DNA of 64,000 nucleotides from Ephydatia muelleri (Eukaryota > Porifera > Demospongiae > Spongillida > Spongillidae), in contig JABACO010000018.1 in the NCBI GenBank assembly GCA_013339895.1, positions 2,081,483 to 2,145,482 on the forward strand, in the 5' to 3' direction. The notes below the pieces were generated by a model. That model was not told where the DNA came from and made no database searches. It saw only the letters and a program-made list of their open reading frames with translations. Both the position numbers and the translations under genes were made by a program. Below are positions 1 to 9,584 of the stretch, one piece after another (the first letter of the stretch is position 1; each line of letters begins with the position of its first letter).

Positions 1-119
1 CACACCTGATGCGAGTGAGCCATAATGTGAGGTTCCTCTACAAGATGGCTAGCAGGAGGGTATGTTGTTGTGGACCCTCCCATAACTCCCATGTTCCTAA
101 CCCTGAACCACAATCTAAA

Positions 120-500
120 AGCCCTTCTCCAAATTCCCCCCCCCCCCCCTACAAATCTTACGATCCCAGTGAACATGTGTGTGCACCCCACTCACCCCTG
201 CTCCCTTCCCAACCCCACACCCCTGCCCCCTTCCCAACCCAACCCCTCTGCCCCCTTCCCAACCCCACCCCTCTGCCCCCTGCCCAACCCCACTCACTCC
301 TGCTCCCTGCCCAACCCCACCCCTCTGCCCCCTGCCTAACCCCTGCTCCCTTCCCAACCCCACACTCCCTTCCAAACCCCTGCCCAACCACACCTGCTGC
401 CCCCTTCCCAACCCACAGCCCTGCCCCTTTCCCAACCCCACACCCCTATCCCCTTCCCAACACCATACCCCCTGCTCCCCCCCCCCACACACACACACAC
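120..500. repeat. C-rich minisatellite
   Basis: Imperfect tandem repeat of a 17-20 bp C-rich unit built around ccccttcccaacccc, flanked by poly-C at 129-140 and a short CA run at 485-500. Long open frames on both strands here are proline/glycine-rich by-products of the repeat and are not genes. Confidence 0.9.
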
Positions 501-540
501 TAGGAGACGCGGAGAGAATGTAATAAATACTGACTATGCA

Positions 541-1142
541 AGATGTAGTACTATTTTTAGCATATCTAAATATAGCTACAAATGTACACCCTTCTACCAT
601 AGCAGTGTTGGTGACAGAGAAGTCAATGTACACCCCCAAGGTCTATTCCCAAAGTACAGCAACACCAATGATGGTCGCCATGGAAACACCTGGTCCAAAA
701 CAAATGACTTGCACAACCAAAGTCAGGACTGGGGACCAGCAGTACCCTCACACAGCATGCTATGCTAGTTGACTGGGCTTATCTGAAACTAAAAGCTAAC
801 AACACTTTCACTTTACTGAAAATGGAATCTTCGACATAAATACAACAGTACACAGAACATGTACAACAACCAACACACACACATTCACACAATTTCCTGT
901 GAAAACAAAGCACTATCTTTCAAACCTCCCACACAAAGGCTTCATCTCCATTGGATACATTGAGTGTGTACTTGCTTATGAAATTATATTGTAGCTAGGT
1001 CAAGGAGTTAATTAACATGTGCCTGGTGATAAACACAGATGGCCTAAACCTTCCCTGGTTACACAGTTTGCTGTAATTGGAATATGTTCTTGTTTTAGCA
1101 TTGGAATATGCACACTCCTAAATGGCCATAAAGAAGGCTGGT
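541..1142. other. Noncoding stretch, nothing recognised
   Basis: No exon, RNA gene or repeat array recognised. It probably lies within, or beyond, the large intron after exon 8 of the SF3B3-like gene, whose remaining exons were not found in this window. Confidence 0.4.
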
Positions 1143-1430
1143 AGACACAACGCCAATGTCTGGTGGGGTTAGCAGGTTGATGTGATGGTATCTACTCTAA
1201 TTGAAGCCCAATTCCCAGGTGGGACTAGCGAGTTGGTATGGTGGTATCTACTTTAATTGAAGCCCAATTCCCCCCCACGTGTCTGGTGGGGCTAGCGGAG
1301 CAATGCAGTGGTATCCACACAGCTCCGAAATGGATCCCGCCATGACACTCTGGGCTGCTCCTTTCGACACAGAATGGCATGGGGAAGGGCCAGCTGTGTG
1401 GTTTATGGCAGCCAACAGAGTCAATGAGCT
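1143..1430. repeat. Dispersed repeat D1, copy 1, with short tandem head
   Basis: A roughly 56-bp unit beginning aattgaagcccaattcc recurs about 1198 and 1254, with a third, shorter copy before them, and leads into a unique ~120-bp body (about 1300-1425). The unit head plus body recurs, at roughly 90% identity by eye, at 17878-18050. The family is unknown; it may be a non-autonomous element. Confidence 0.75.
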
Positions 1431-2334
1431 CCCCTGTACCAGTCCTAACTAAGCCCAGGGTTTGGAACAGTAAGTGTCCTGACAAAATTTCAGAACATAA
1501 CTAAACAAATGGTAAAACTGGCTGAACACGACCAATGATACGCCTGTCGTGACGTAAAATTACACACACTCAATAATGAATTACAAAAGGTTTCCTCATT
1601 AGTTTCCTCTTCAACCCAATTTTTGTGTCATCTAAGACAGGTGTTGTTCCTCATTGCCACTATCAATGATCTACAGCACCTAGCAAGCTGATCTTTGGTG
1701 GACAAATTCTGCACATCTACAAACCTGATGTCAGCTTAGCCCCATTCACAAAATCAAGTTTCGAAATCATTTTTACAATTGGTGCATGCTTAATGCAAAC
1801 TGGAACCCCCCCCCCCCTCCCCCACCCCTCAGCCAACCCTATTTCATCCAAACACTCACTAACACTTATCTCATCACAGATTAGCCCCAGTGAGACAATG
1901 TATATTCCACATCACACAAGGTCACCCTATTTGCTGTTTGTTAACACTGATCCATGAAATCAGAATACTATTTTATCGATTTAGTTGGAAAAGCTATGGT
2001 TATCAGAGATAGGTACATTCTATGTAGTTCAACTCTCTGCACAATGTTTGGCGCGATTACTAGCTTCATATGAGCTTCTGTTCAGACACAGCGTCCCATC
2101 AGAGTTTAAACTGTCCCACAAGTAAGTACACTTTTTTCTAATTGTTTTCTTGGCTCAAAAAATAGTATACACGAACGTTCTATGAGATAATGACCTTTGT
2201 GGATTTATGTATACTCAAATTGCTATAACTTATCAACAGTTAACACTAGTGACTCCCTATATTCAACATTTCGTCCTACACCATTTCTCTATGTGTAAAC
2301 GTATGTTGGTGCCTTGCACAATCATTGTGTTGAC
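1431..2334. other. AT-rich noncoding stretch
   Basis: No coding exon recognised, and in particular no SF3B3 continuation on the minus strand. It contains a short poly-C run (about 1806-1820). The right end may share weak similarity with 48140-48300, suggesting that the flank of the inverted-repeat element at 2335-2768 belongs to a longer family. Confidence 0.4.
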
Positions 2335-2768
2335 GTTACGAGGTCCGATACCCCATCTGGTTCAAAACTTCTACATCTTTAGGTAGGAGTGTTCAAATCG
2401 TTTCAAATTCAGTGTATACGTAGGGGTCCTGTCGCTATTGATTTGTTCTGTTTGTTACTTGCTTTATCCATTACAGAGATACTGTTGTGTGAAGTTGATG
2501 CACATTTTCCCGGTCATTTCGCGCCAATCAGTTTAGCAAACCACATCCATTTCAATGTATGGGTGAAATTTTTGGCGGAATCGAGCAGGAAAATGTGCAT
2601 TAACTTTGCACAGCGGTATCTCTGTAACGGATTGGATACAAATTAATGAACTAAACAAATCAATAGCGACAGGACCCCTCTACGTACACACTGAATTTGA
2701 AGAGATTTGAATGTTCCTACCTAAAGATGTGGAGGTTTAAAACCTGATGGGGTATCGGGCGTCATACC
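2335..2768. mobile_element. Long inverted-repeat element, family IR-A, copy 1
   Basis: The left arm (2335-2545) and right arm (2550-2768) are imperfect reverse complements along nearly their whole length, so the element is one large hairpin. Shared blocks include the outer gataccccatc, the middle ctttaggtagga and the inner ggtcctgtcgctattgattt. A diverged single arm lies at 48290-48480. It encodes nothing recognisable, as expected of a foldback MITE. It sits about 35 bp downstream of SF3B3 exon 8, in the intron. Confidence 0.85.
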
Positions 2769-2802
2769 GTCAGCACTATGATATGCCTCTTCCCCAGCTT
2801 AC

Positions 2803-5800
2803 CTTTGTTCTGTGTGTGGCACTGCAGACAAACAGCATACTCCTCTCAGCGTCATCTAGGTCATTCTTAAAAACAGCAGGGTGGGGGGAGGAGGAAAAGG
2901 GATGGAGGAGGAGATGCAAATGGTTACAAGGAGAAGGTACAAGCAAAGGGAACAGGTGAATGTAATGGGAGGAAGATATTGGAGTGAGAAGATGAAAGAA
3001 AGGAGGAGAGAGAGCATTCAGAAGTAGGCAGAGAGATGTGAGGAGAGATAAAAATAGATCAGACGTTTCTTATCACCTTTCTCCTTGGGATTGGACAGCG
3101 AATATCAGGTTGGTCACCAAAGTTCTTGTAGAGCAGGTAGTTCTCACAGCAGACCAGCACACCACTGGGACCATCGCTACCCCCGGGAACTGCAGAACAG
3201 AAGACAAGTAGCAACCCACGCTTGTCCCAATTCTCAACCATTTTGCATGCTCTGGTCTCCAGACTACCTCATCTGCCTGGAAGTTATATGTATTTCTCAC
3301 CTGCTATTAAGAAGTTGGCTGTGTCTTCCAATGGCTCACTATACTTGCGTACGACGTGGTTAAGGCCTAAGTCCAGTTCGTAGAAGGTGAGCATCTATTA
3401 GAACAAGATGGGCATAAATAAACTTCACATCGCTGGCATTATATTCGTTGTGACACGCTAATGGACAGTGATGGAGTCTTGATGATGCCTATCAATGTCA
3501 ACCCACCCCCCACCCCTCCCCCCTGTACAGGGGATTTGATATCATTTGGCGCGGAATATTCTTTAAGACTTGAGGAGTTAGAATAAATACGGGCGTTTGA
3601 CATGAAGTTTGATAGTCAATTCACCCCCAGGGTCGGGCAGTTTGAACTAATACAATTTCACATCCCCGATATCACCCACCTAAGGGGGTGGAGGGGGGGG
3701 GAACAGGGTTGACATTGATAGATGCATAACATGAGAGAAGATGGAAGAGAAGGTGGGGGGGGGGGGGGGAGAGAGAGAGAGAGGACAGTGGTGTGTTTGC
3801 ACACAGACAAGAGGCACTTCATTCACCTTGCAAGACCAAACATTTGCACTGAGCACAGAAACTCTTCTAGTGGGATATCAGGCTAGCTCTTACATATACC
3901 CTTACAGGACATTCAAAGCATAGCAAATTTCTTCTGCCACGAATGAGGTATGTCCCCTTCCTCCTCCCCATCGCCACACAGTACCCAAACTACGTCTGGG
4001 TGAGCCACACCTCCCAGTCACCAAAGCTGCAGGGGCCATACCAACTCATGACAGTTCCCTCCCCACAAAGTTTGACAAATCATGCCCGCCTTTCTGATCA
4101 CTAGCCACACTCACTGTGTTTAATGGCATCGTCGCTATGACGACAGCTTTTAGTTATGGTACTCGACACAAAATGACTTGGAAACCCCTCCTCCCCTCCC
4201 CCACACTTTTTGGGAAAAACATATTTCCCCTAGGCTTGTGTAACAGTCAACAGAGTACAACACAAAGTCCACATTTGTGGACCAACTGTATCTGCCTACA
4301 CTCCAAATATTCAATTTGTAAGTTGCAATAATGATAAAGATAAGCTCCAATCTTGTGCATACTTATGTAATGACTTTATGTGTAAATAAACAAACCGATA
4401 CAAGACACAGTTTATCATACAATGCACAATAGACACATGCACATACACACGCACACATGCACATACACACACACACTTAAAGCAACCACCCAGAACAATA
4501 CGCCCTTATACGGCAACATCCGTCCAATTTCCTGACCAACCTGTTGAGCGACTTGAGCCGCCTCCCCCGTTGGATCGTTGTCAGCTTCCTATTGGTCACA
4601 ACACAACAACAATAGTTATAAAACACACAAGGACAAAAATGGCGGCCATCTTAATGCTCCACCACCCACCTCATAGTCCAACTCGAGAGTGGCAAACATT
4701 GGGTTCTCAAAGCCCACATCCACCCCTACGATGTGGAAGACAATGGTGTGGGACTTGTGTGCCTCCAAGGGGGAGGAGATGGTCAGACGAGCGGAGGCAT
4801 CTCTGTTGAGAATGTAGACCAGCTTCTGCTTCTCCACGGCAGCTAGGTGGTGTGGTGGTACAGTGACGAGACGCGACCGAGTGGACATGCGATTAGTGCA
4901 TGGGAGGTCTGGAATACTTTACTGCAACACACCAAAGCTCTCTCACACAACTGTGCGTTGTGTGTGTGTGTACAAACACATACAATCACCAGCCTTTTGA
5001 CCAGAATACTGTTTGAATTACTATTTAAATGAATAAATAGCAGACCCTAATAATGCAGAATGAGTGCAATACTATATCAGAAGGCGCTATTAAGTTAACA
5101 ACTGTTTCCAGTTCATCCATTCCTCTTAATTTGAAAGCCTAAGATTGCACCATACAAGTATTTTATCATCACAGTCTTGATTTTTATAACCACACTCCAG
5201 AAAAACTCTGCCCTCTGAAGCTCATTCTTACATTCATGAATTTCTAACGGACATGTAGCAGTGTATCCATGGTGACAGATAATAGACTCATGTAACTTAA
5301 TACATCAGAACCTGAACCAGAAGCATTAATTAGAAGTCTTTCAGTCTTGCTGTTCTATTTGTGCAGGTTTCGTCAATGCATTACGGCATATGATTAATGG
5401 TCCCAAGAGTGCACACCAGTCCCCAGTCCCTCTCCTCTCCCACTTCTAATTGGCAGCAAGGAAAATCCCATTTCAAGGGAAAGCCAGTTTTGTGGTTTCT
5501 ACAACACCAGCTGAACAAACCAATAGTAGCATCATCCACTTTGCACACATATATTCCTGCTACACAGGAAAGAAGGGGAGTGGAGGTGGGATGGGGAGGA
5601 GGTTATCTCTGCCCTTTAGTCTGCTTATTTCAGTGAAGTGTCTCTGCCTAGGTCGCCCATATGCCTAGGTCGCCCATATGCCTAGGTCGCCCATATGCCT
5701 AGGTCGCCCATATGCCTAGGTCGCCCATATGCCTAGGTCGCCCATATGCCAGTCGCCCATATGCCTAGAGTCGCCCATATGCCTAGGTCGCCCATAGCAT

Positions 5801-8760
5801 AGTCGCCCATATGCCTCAGGTCGCCCATATGCCTAGGTCGCCCATATGCTAGGTCGCCCATATGCCTAGGTCGACCATATGCCTAGGTCGCCCATATGCC
5901 TAGGTTCGCCCATATGCCTAGGTCCGCCCATATGCCTAGGCTCCCCATATGCCTAGGTCGCCCTATGCCTAGGTCGCCCATATGCCTACTAGGTCGCCCA
6001 TATGCCTAGGTGCGCCCATATGCCCTAGGTCGCCCATATTGCCTAGGTCGCCCCATAATGCCTAGGTCGCCCATATGCCTAGGTCGCCCATATGGCCTAG
6101 GGTCGCCCCATATGCCTAGGTCCGCAACCCCATATGCCTAGGTCGCCCATATGCCTAGGTCGCCCATATGCCTAGGTCGCCCATATGCCTAGGTCGCCCA
6201 TATGCCTAGGTCGCCCCTATGCCTAGGCTCGACCCATATGCCCTAGGTCGCCCATATTGCCTAGGTAGCCCATTATAGGTCGCCCATATGCCTAGGTCGC
6301 CCATAGCCTAGGTTCGCCCATATGCCTAGGTCGCCCCATATGCCTAGGTCGCCCTATGCCTAGGTCGCCCATATGCCTAGGTTAACGCCCATATGCCTAG
6401 GTAGCCCATAGGCTAGGGCCCTAGGTCGCCCATATGCCTAGGTCAACCATATGCCTAGGGTCAAACATATTCTGTCATTAAAAAATGGGCGCCAATGGTG
6501 AACAGGGCAAGATTAAATGGTAATATGATTCTGTATTTGTGAACACGTCAAGTTACTTGAGCATCAGTGTTTCCGGGAATCAGGTCAAGCTGAACATGAA
6601 ATGATCTGATGAACATCCAGTGACAATAATGACAGTCGGACATCGGACATTTGGCGGGGCATATTAGCTAATTGTCCGACCATTTGGTTAATTGAACGGA
6701 CACAATGGCCCGGCCGGCCGACAGCAAGTAAACAAGTAGAGGCGAAAGAATGTGGAAATGTAACTAAAAACACTGACATCAGACATAATATCTCCTTGAC
6801 GATGATACTAGGGTACATGCTAGATTACTGCATGGGGTACATGCTAGATTACTGCATGGGGTACATGCTAGATTACTGCATGGGGTACATGCTAGATTAC
6901 TGCATGGGGTACATGCTAGATTACTGCATGGGGTACATGCTAGATTACTGCATGGGGTATCATGCTAGATTACTGCATGGGGTACATGCTAGATTACTGC
7001 ATGGGGTACATGCTAGATTACTGCATGGGGTACATGCTAGATTACTGCATGGGGTACATGCTAGATTACTGCATGGGGTATCATGCTAGATTACTGCATG
7101 AGGTACATGCTAGATTACTACATGGGGTACATGCTAGATTACTGCATGAGGTACATGCTAGATTACTACATGGGGTACATGCTAGATTACTGCATGAGGT
7201 ACATGCTAGACTACTGCATGGGGTACATGTTAGATTACTGCATGGGGTACATGCTAGATTACTGCATGAGGTACATGCTAGATTACTGCATGGGGTACAT
7301 GTTAGATTACTGCATGAGGTACATGCTAGATTACTGCATGAGGTACATGCTAGATTACTGCATGGGGTATCATGCTAGATTACTGCATGGGGTATCATGC
7401 TAGATTACTGCATGGGGTACATGCTAGATTACTGCATGGGGTATCATGCTAGATTACTGCATGGGGTATCATGCTAGATTACTGCATGGGGTACATGCTA
7501 GATTACTGCATGGGGTATCATGCTAGATTACTGCATGGGGTATCATGCTAGATTACTGCATGGGGTACATGCTAGATTACTGCATGGGGTACATGCTAGA
7601 TTACTGCATGAGGTACATGCTAGATTACTACATGGGGTACATGCAGATTACTGCATGAGGTACATGCTAGATTACTACATGGGTACATGCTAGATTACTG
7701 CATGAGGTACATGCTAGACTACTGCATGAGGTACATGTTAGATTACTGCATGGGGTACATGCTAGATTACTGCATGAGGTACATGGTAGATTACTGCATG
7801 GGGTACATGCTAGATTACTGCATGAGATTACTACCTAATGGTACATAAAATTGTACCCCATGCAGTAATCTTGTATGTACCTGCAGTAATCTTGTATGTA
7901 CCTGCAGTAATCTAGCAAGTACCCCATGCAGTAATCTAGCATCTAGCATGTACCCCATGTAGTAATCTAGCATGTACACCATGTGTCCAAATCAACCATT
8001 GAGCTCCTCCCTTCCTCCCTTCCTTCCAGTTGTAAAGTTACACCGCTAAGTCCTAGGTACCACGCACAAGCAAGGTATGGGTATCACGCAATTGAAACGG
8101 GCCATTACCCCCCCCCCCCCCCCCCCCCCCGAACCCCCCCGTGTTGCATCCGTAAACTCAACACAGCATTGCCCATGCACCCACCGATCATCGCTGCTCG
8201 ACCCTTCGGATCCGCCGCGATGTATTGACCAGGTACGATCCTACGACAGCCGCTCTTCCCGAATGTTTCCTGATGCACCTGAGCATAACAGAACAGAAAA
8301 TAAAAATGGTGCGCACTGCTGTCGTGGATATAATCCTTCACCTTTTCCAATTCATTCTTTGCTGGGTTGTATTCCAAAATTACTACTCTGCCCGAATCAC
8401 TACCAACCATCAAAAAGTCTTTCAGAAGATATTGAAAAATGAAGTGGGGGGAAACAATAAAATGAAAGAACCGATGCGAAAATAATAGGTGCGCATCAAT
8501 TTGAGTGTGATCAGAATAAGCACGGTACGCTTGCCTTTGTTGCTTCCAGTGAGCCTGAAGGGGGTGAGCGAGCGAACGAGTCCGAAGAAGTCTACGGACA
8601 GCATGGAGTGAAGCTTCCCCGTTGTCGGGTCGATGCGATATAGATCAATCGTTTTCCCTCTCGCCACGGCGATTTCTTGCTGCTTGGTTCCCGAGAAGTT
8701 GCCATGGACGGCCTGCGTTATGGCAGTGGCCTTCTGGAGCGACAGCAGATACAGGAACAT
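2803..8760 (-). CDS. SF3B3: Splicing factor 3B subunit 3, N-terminal part (exons 1-8)
   Basis: SF3B3 (SF3b130/SAP130) is a WD-like beta-propeller scaffold of the SF3b complex of U2 snRNP, acting in nuclear branch-site recognition. Eight minus-strand exons keep frame through every junction: 8535-8760, 8342-8418, 8185-8278, 4670-4842, 4541-4588, 3301-3394, 3077-3189 and 2803-2865, together 296 codons. Family-typical blocks visible include [12 protein letters not shown] near the start, [48 protein letters not shown] and [15 protein letters not shown]. The usual family length is about 1,217 residues, so roughly the last 900 residues lie left of this window or beyond a long intron. The start is the ATG at 8760, which aligns with the vertebrate start. 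Intron 1 is best explained as GC-AG (AAAG|GCAAGC). Intron 3 (4843-8184) is 3.3 kb and full of minisatellites, unusual for this gene-dense window. The identification is very secure. Confidence 0.95.
5640..6475. repeat. 17-bp minisatellite inside SF3B3 intron 3
   Basis: About 48 imperfect copies of gcctaggtcgcccatat. The unit contains two six-base palindromes, CCTAGG and CATATG, separated by about 3 bases. Small indels are frequent. It lies wholly within intron 3 of the SF3B3-like gene. Confidence 0.95.
6476..6808. other. Spacer between two minisatellites in SF3B3 intron 3
   Basis: Unique sequence with a GC-rich patch around 6700-6725 (cggccggccg). No exon recognised. Confidence 0.5.
6809..7983. 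repeat. 24/25-bp minisatellite with an inverted tail, SF3B3 intron 3
   Basis: More than 40 copies of a 24-bp unit (ggggtacatgctagattact plus gcat), with a 25-bp variant reading ggggtatcatg. Because the unit is a multiple of three, it produces long artefactual open frames. From about 7848 to 7983 the same unit runs in the opposite orientation (gcagtaatctagcatgtacc), so the array ends in a reverse-complement block able to fold back on the main array. Confidence 0.95.
8105..8134. repeat. Poly-C tract next to SF3B3 exon 3
   Basis: An uninterrupted run of more than 20 C (poly-G on the transcribed strand), about 50 bases inside intron 3 downstream of the exon 3 donor. Confidence 0.9.
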
Positions 8761-8928
8761 CCTGGCGTTATCCCGCTCTTTTGTATTCTAGGGAGCACCC
8801 GCCAACTTCGTAACTCCTCACAGCACGTGCGTTCTAATAACCTATTATTCGTGCATTACGCGTATACGATAATTATAATTAATGGATCGGGTGTTTTTTA
8901 ATCTTTCTAGACATGCTCTCTGCACAAC
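8761..8928. promoter_or_regulatory. Probable SF3B3 5' flank
   Basis: Sequence upstream of the SF3B3 start codon on the minus strand. No TATA box or other core element is clear. The promoter role is inferred only from position. Confidence 0.35.
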
Positions 8929-9260
8929 TGAGAATCGGAGTATCTGTCATTGAATTGTAAGGCTCTGAATTTTAAATTAGCCATACATTTCAACGCAAGC
9001 ATTACATTTACATGTAGGATCGTTTCTGCAAAAGGGACCTAACGCATACATCATAAATTTACAGTACGCGCAATAGAAATGTAACGCTTGCGTTGAAATG
9101 TATGGCTAATTACAATTCAGAGCCTTACAACTCCATGACAGATACTCCGATTCTCAGTGCGTAAGAAGCAATACGTAGAGGACATTTCAGACTTCTAGAA
9201 TATCAAAGAATTTAAGATCTGAAAAAACATGCGCTAGGTCCCTTTTCGCAGAAACGATCC
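8929..9260. mobile_element. Inverted-repeat element, family IR-B, copy 1 plus an inverted partial copy
   Basis: 9017-9260 has roughly 30-bp terminal inverted repeats (ggatcgtttctgcaaaaggg against ccttttcgcagaaacgatcc). 8929-9003 is an inverted copy of the internal block at 9085-9162 (gcttgcgttgaaatgtatgg through gatactccgattctcag). Related copies are at 22912-23133 (near complete) and 10558-10652 (partial). No coding capacity; MITE-like. Confidence 0.85.
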
Positions 9261-9584
9261 CATATGCTCCCACCAATTTATTAGTCGAATTCTTAATATT
9301 TTTAACGACCTACATATGCATAAGGGAATATTATTTGTATGTATGTGTACTACATGTTGTATAGTGCCTTTGTCACTTACGATGTTTCCGTGTTGGCAAC
9401 AATTCGGACTGTTCTGATCTCAATATAGTGAAAAGACACATTGCCACAGCAGTGTAGAACATATAGGGTGTGACATTACCAAAATATGACAACACCCAAC
9501 AATCCAGCCAAATACAGAAGTAATGATCGGATAACATATCAGTGAAGTACTGGGAGCCATAAAAATGTGAGCACAAAATCACTC
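9261..9584. other. Noncoding stretch downstream of the SLOG-like gene
   Basis: AT-rich, no exon recognised. It probably contains the 3' UTR of the minus-strand gene ending at 9585. No clear AATAAA on the minus strand close to the stop. Confidence 0.4.

Noticed and set aside
1225-1485. Minus-strand frame of 86 residues
   Set aside because: Lies in the dispersed repeat D1; a shifted version appears in the second copy, with no protein-like conservation.
2389-2646. 85-residue plus-strand frame
   Set aside because: Sits inside the IR-A foldback element; no family motif.
6796-7403. Overlapping frames with repeated MLDYCMGY or HARLLHGV units
   Set aside because: The 24-bp minisatellite has a period divisible by three, so all frames stay open; it lies within an intron of the minus-strand SF3B3 gene.
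6809-7983. Regular direct repeats resembling a CRISPR array
   Set aside because: The units are contiguous with no unique spacers, and the genome is eukaryotic.
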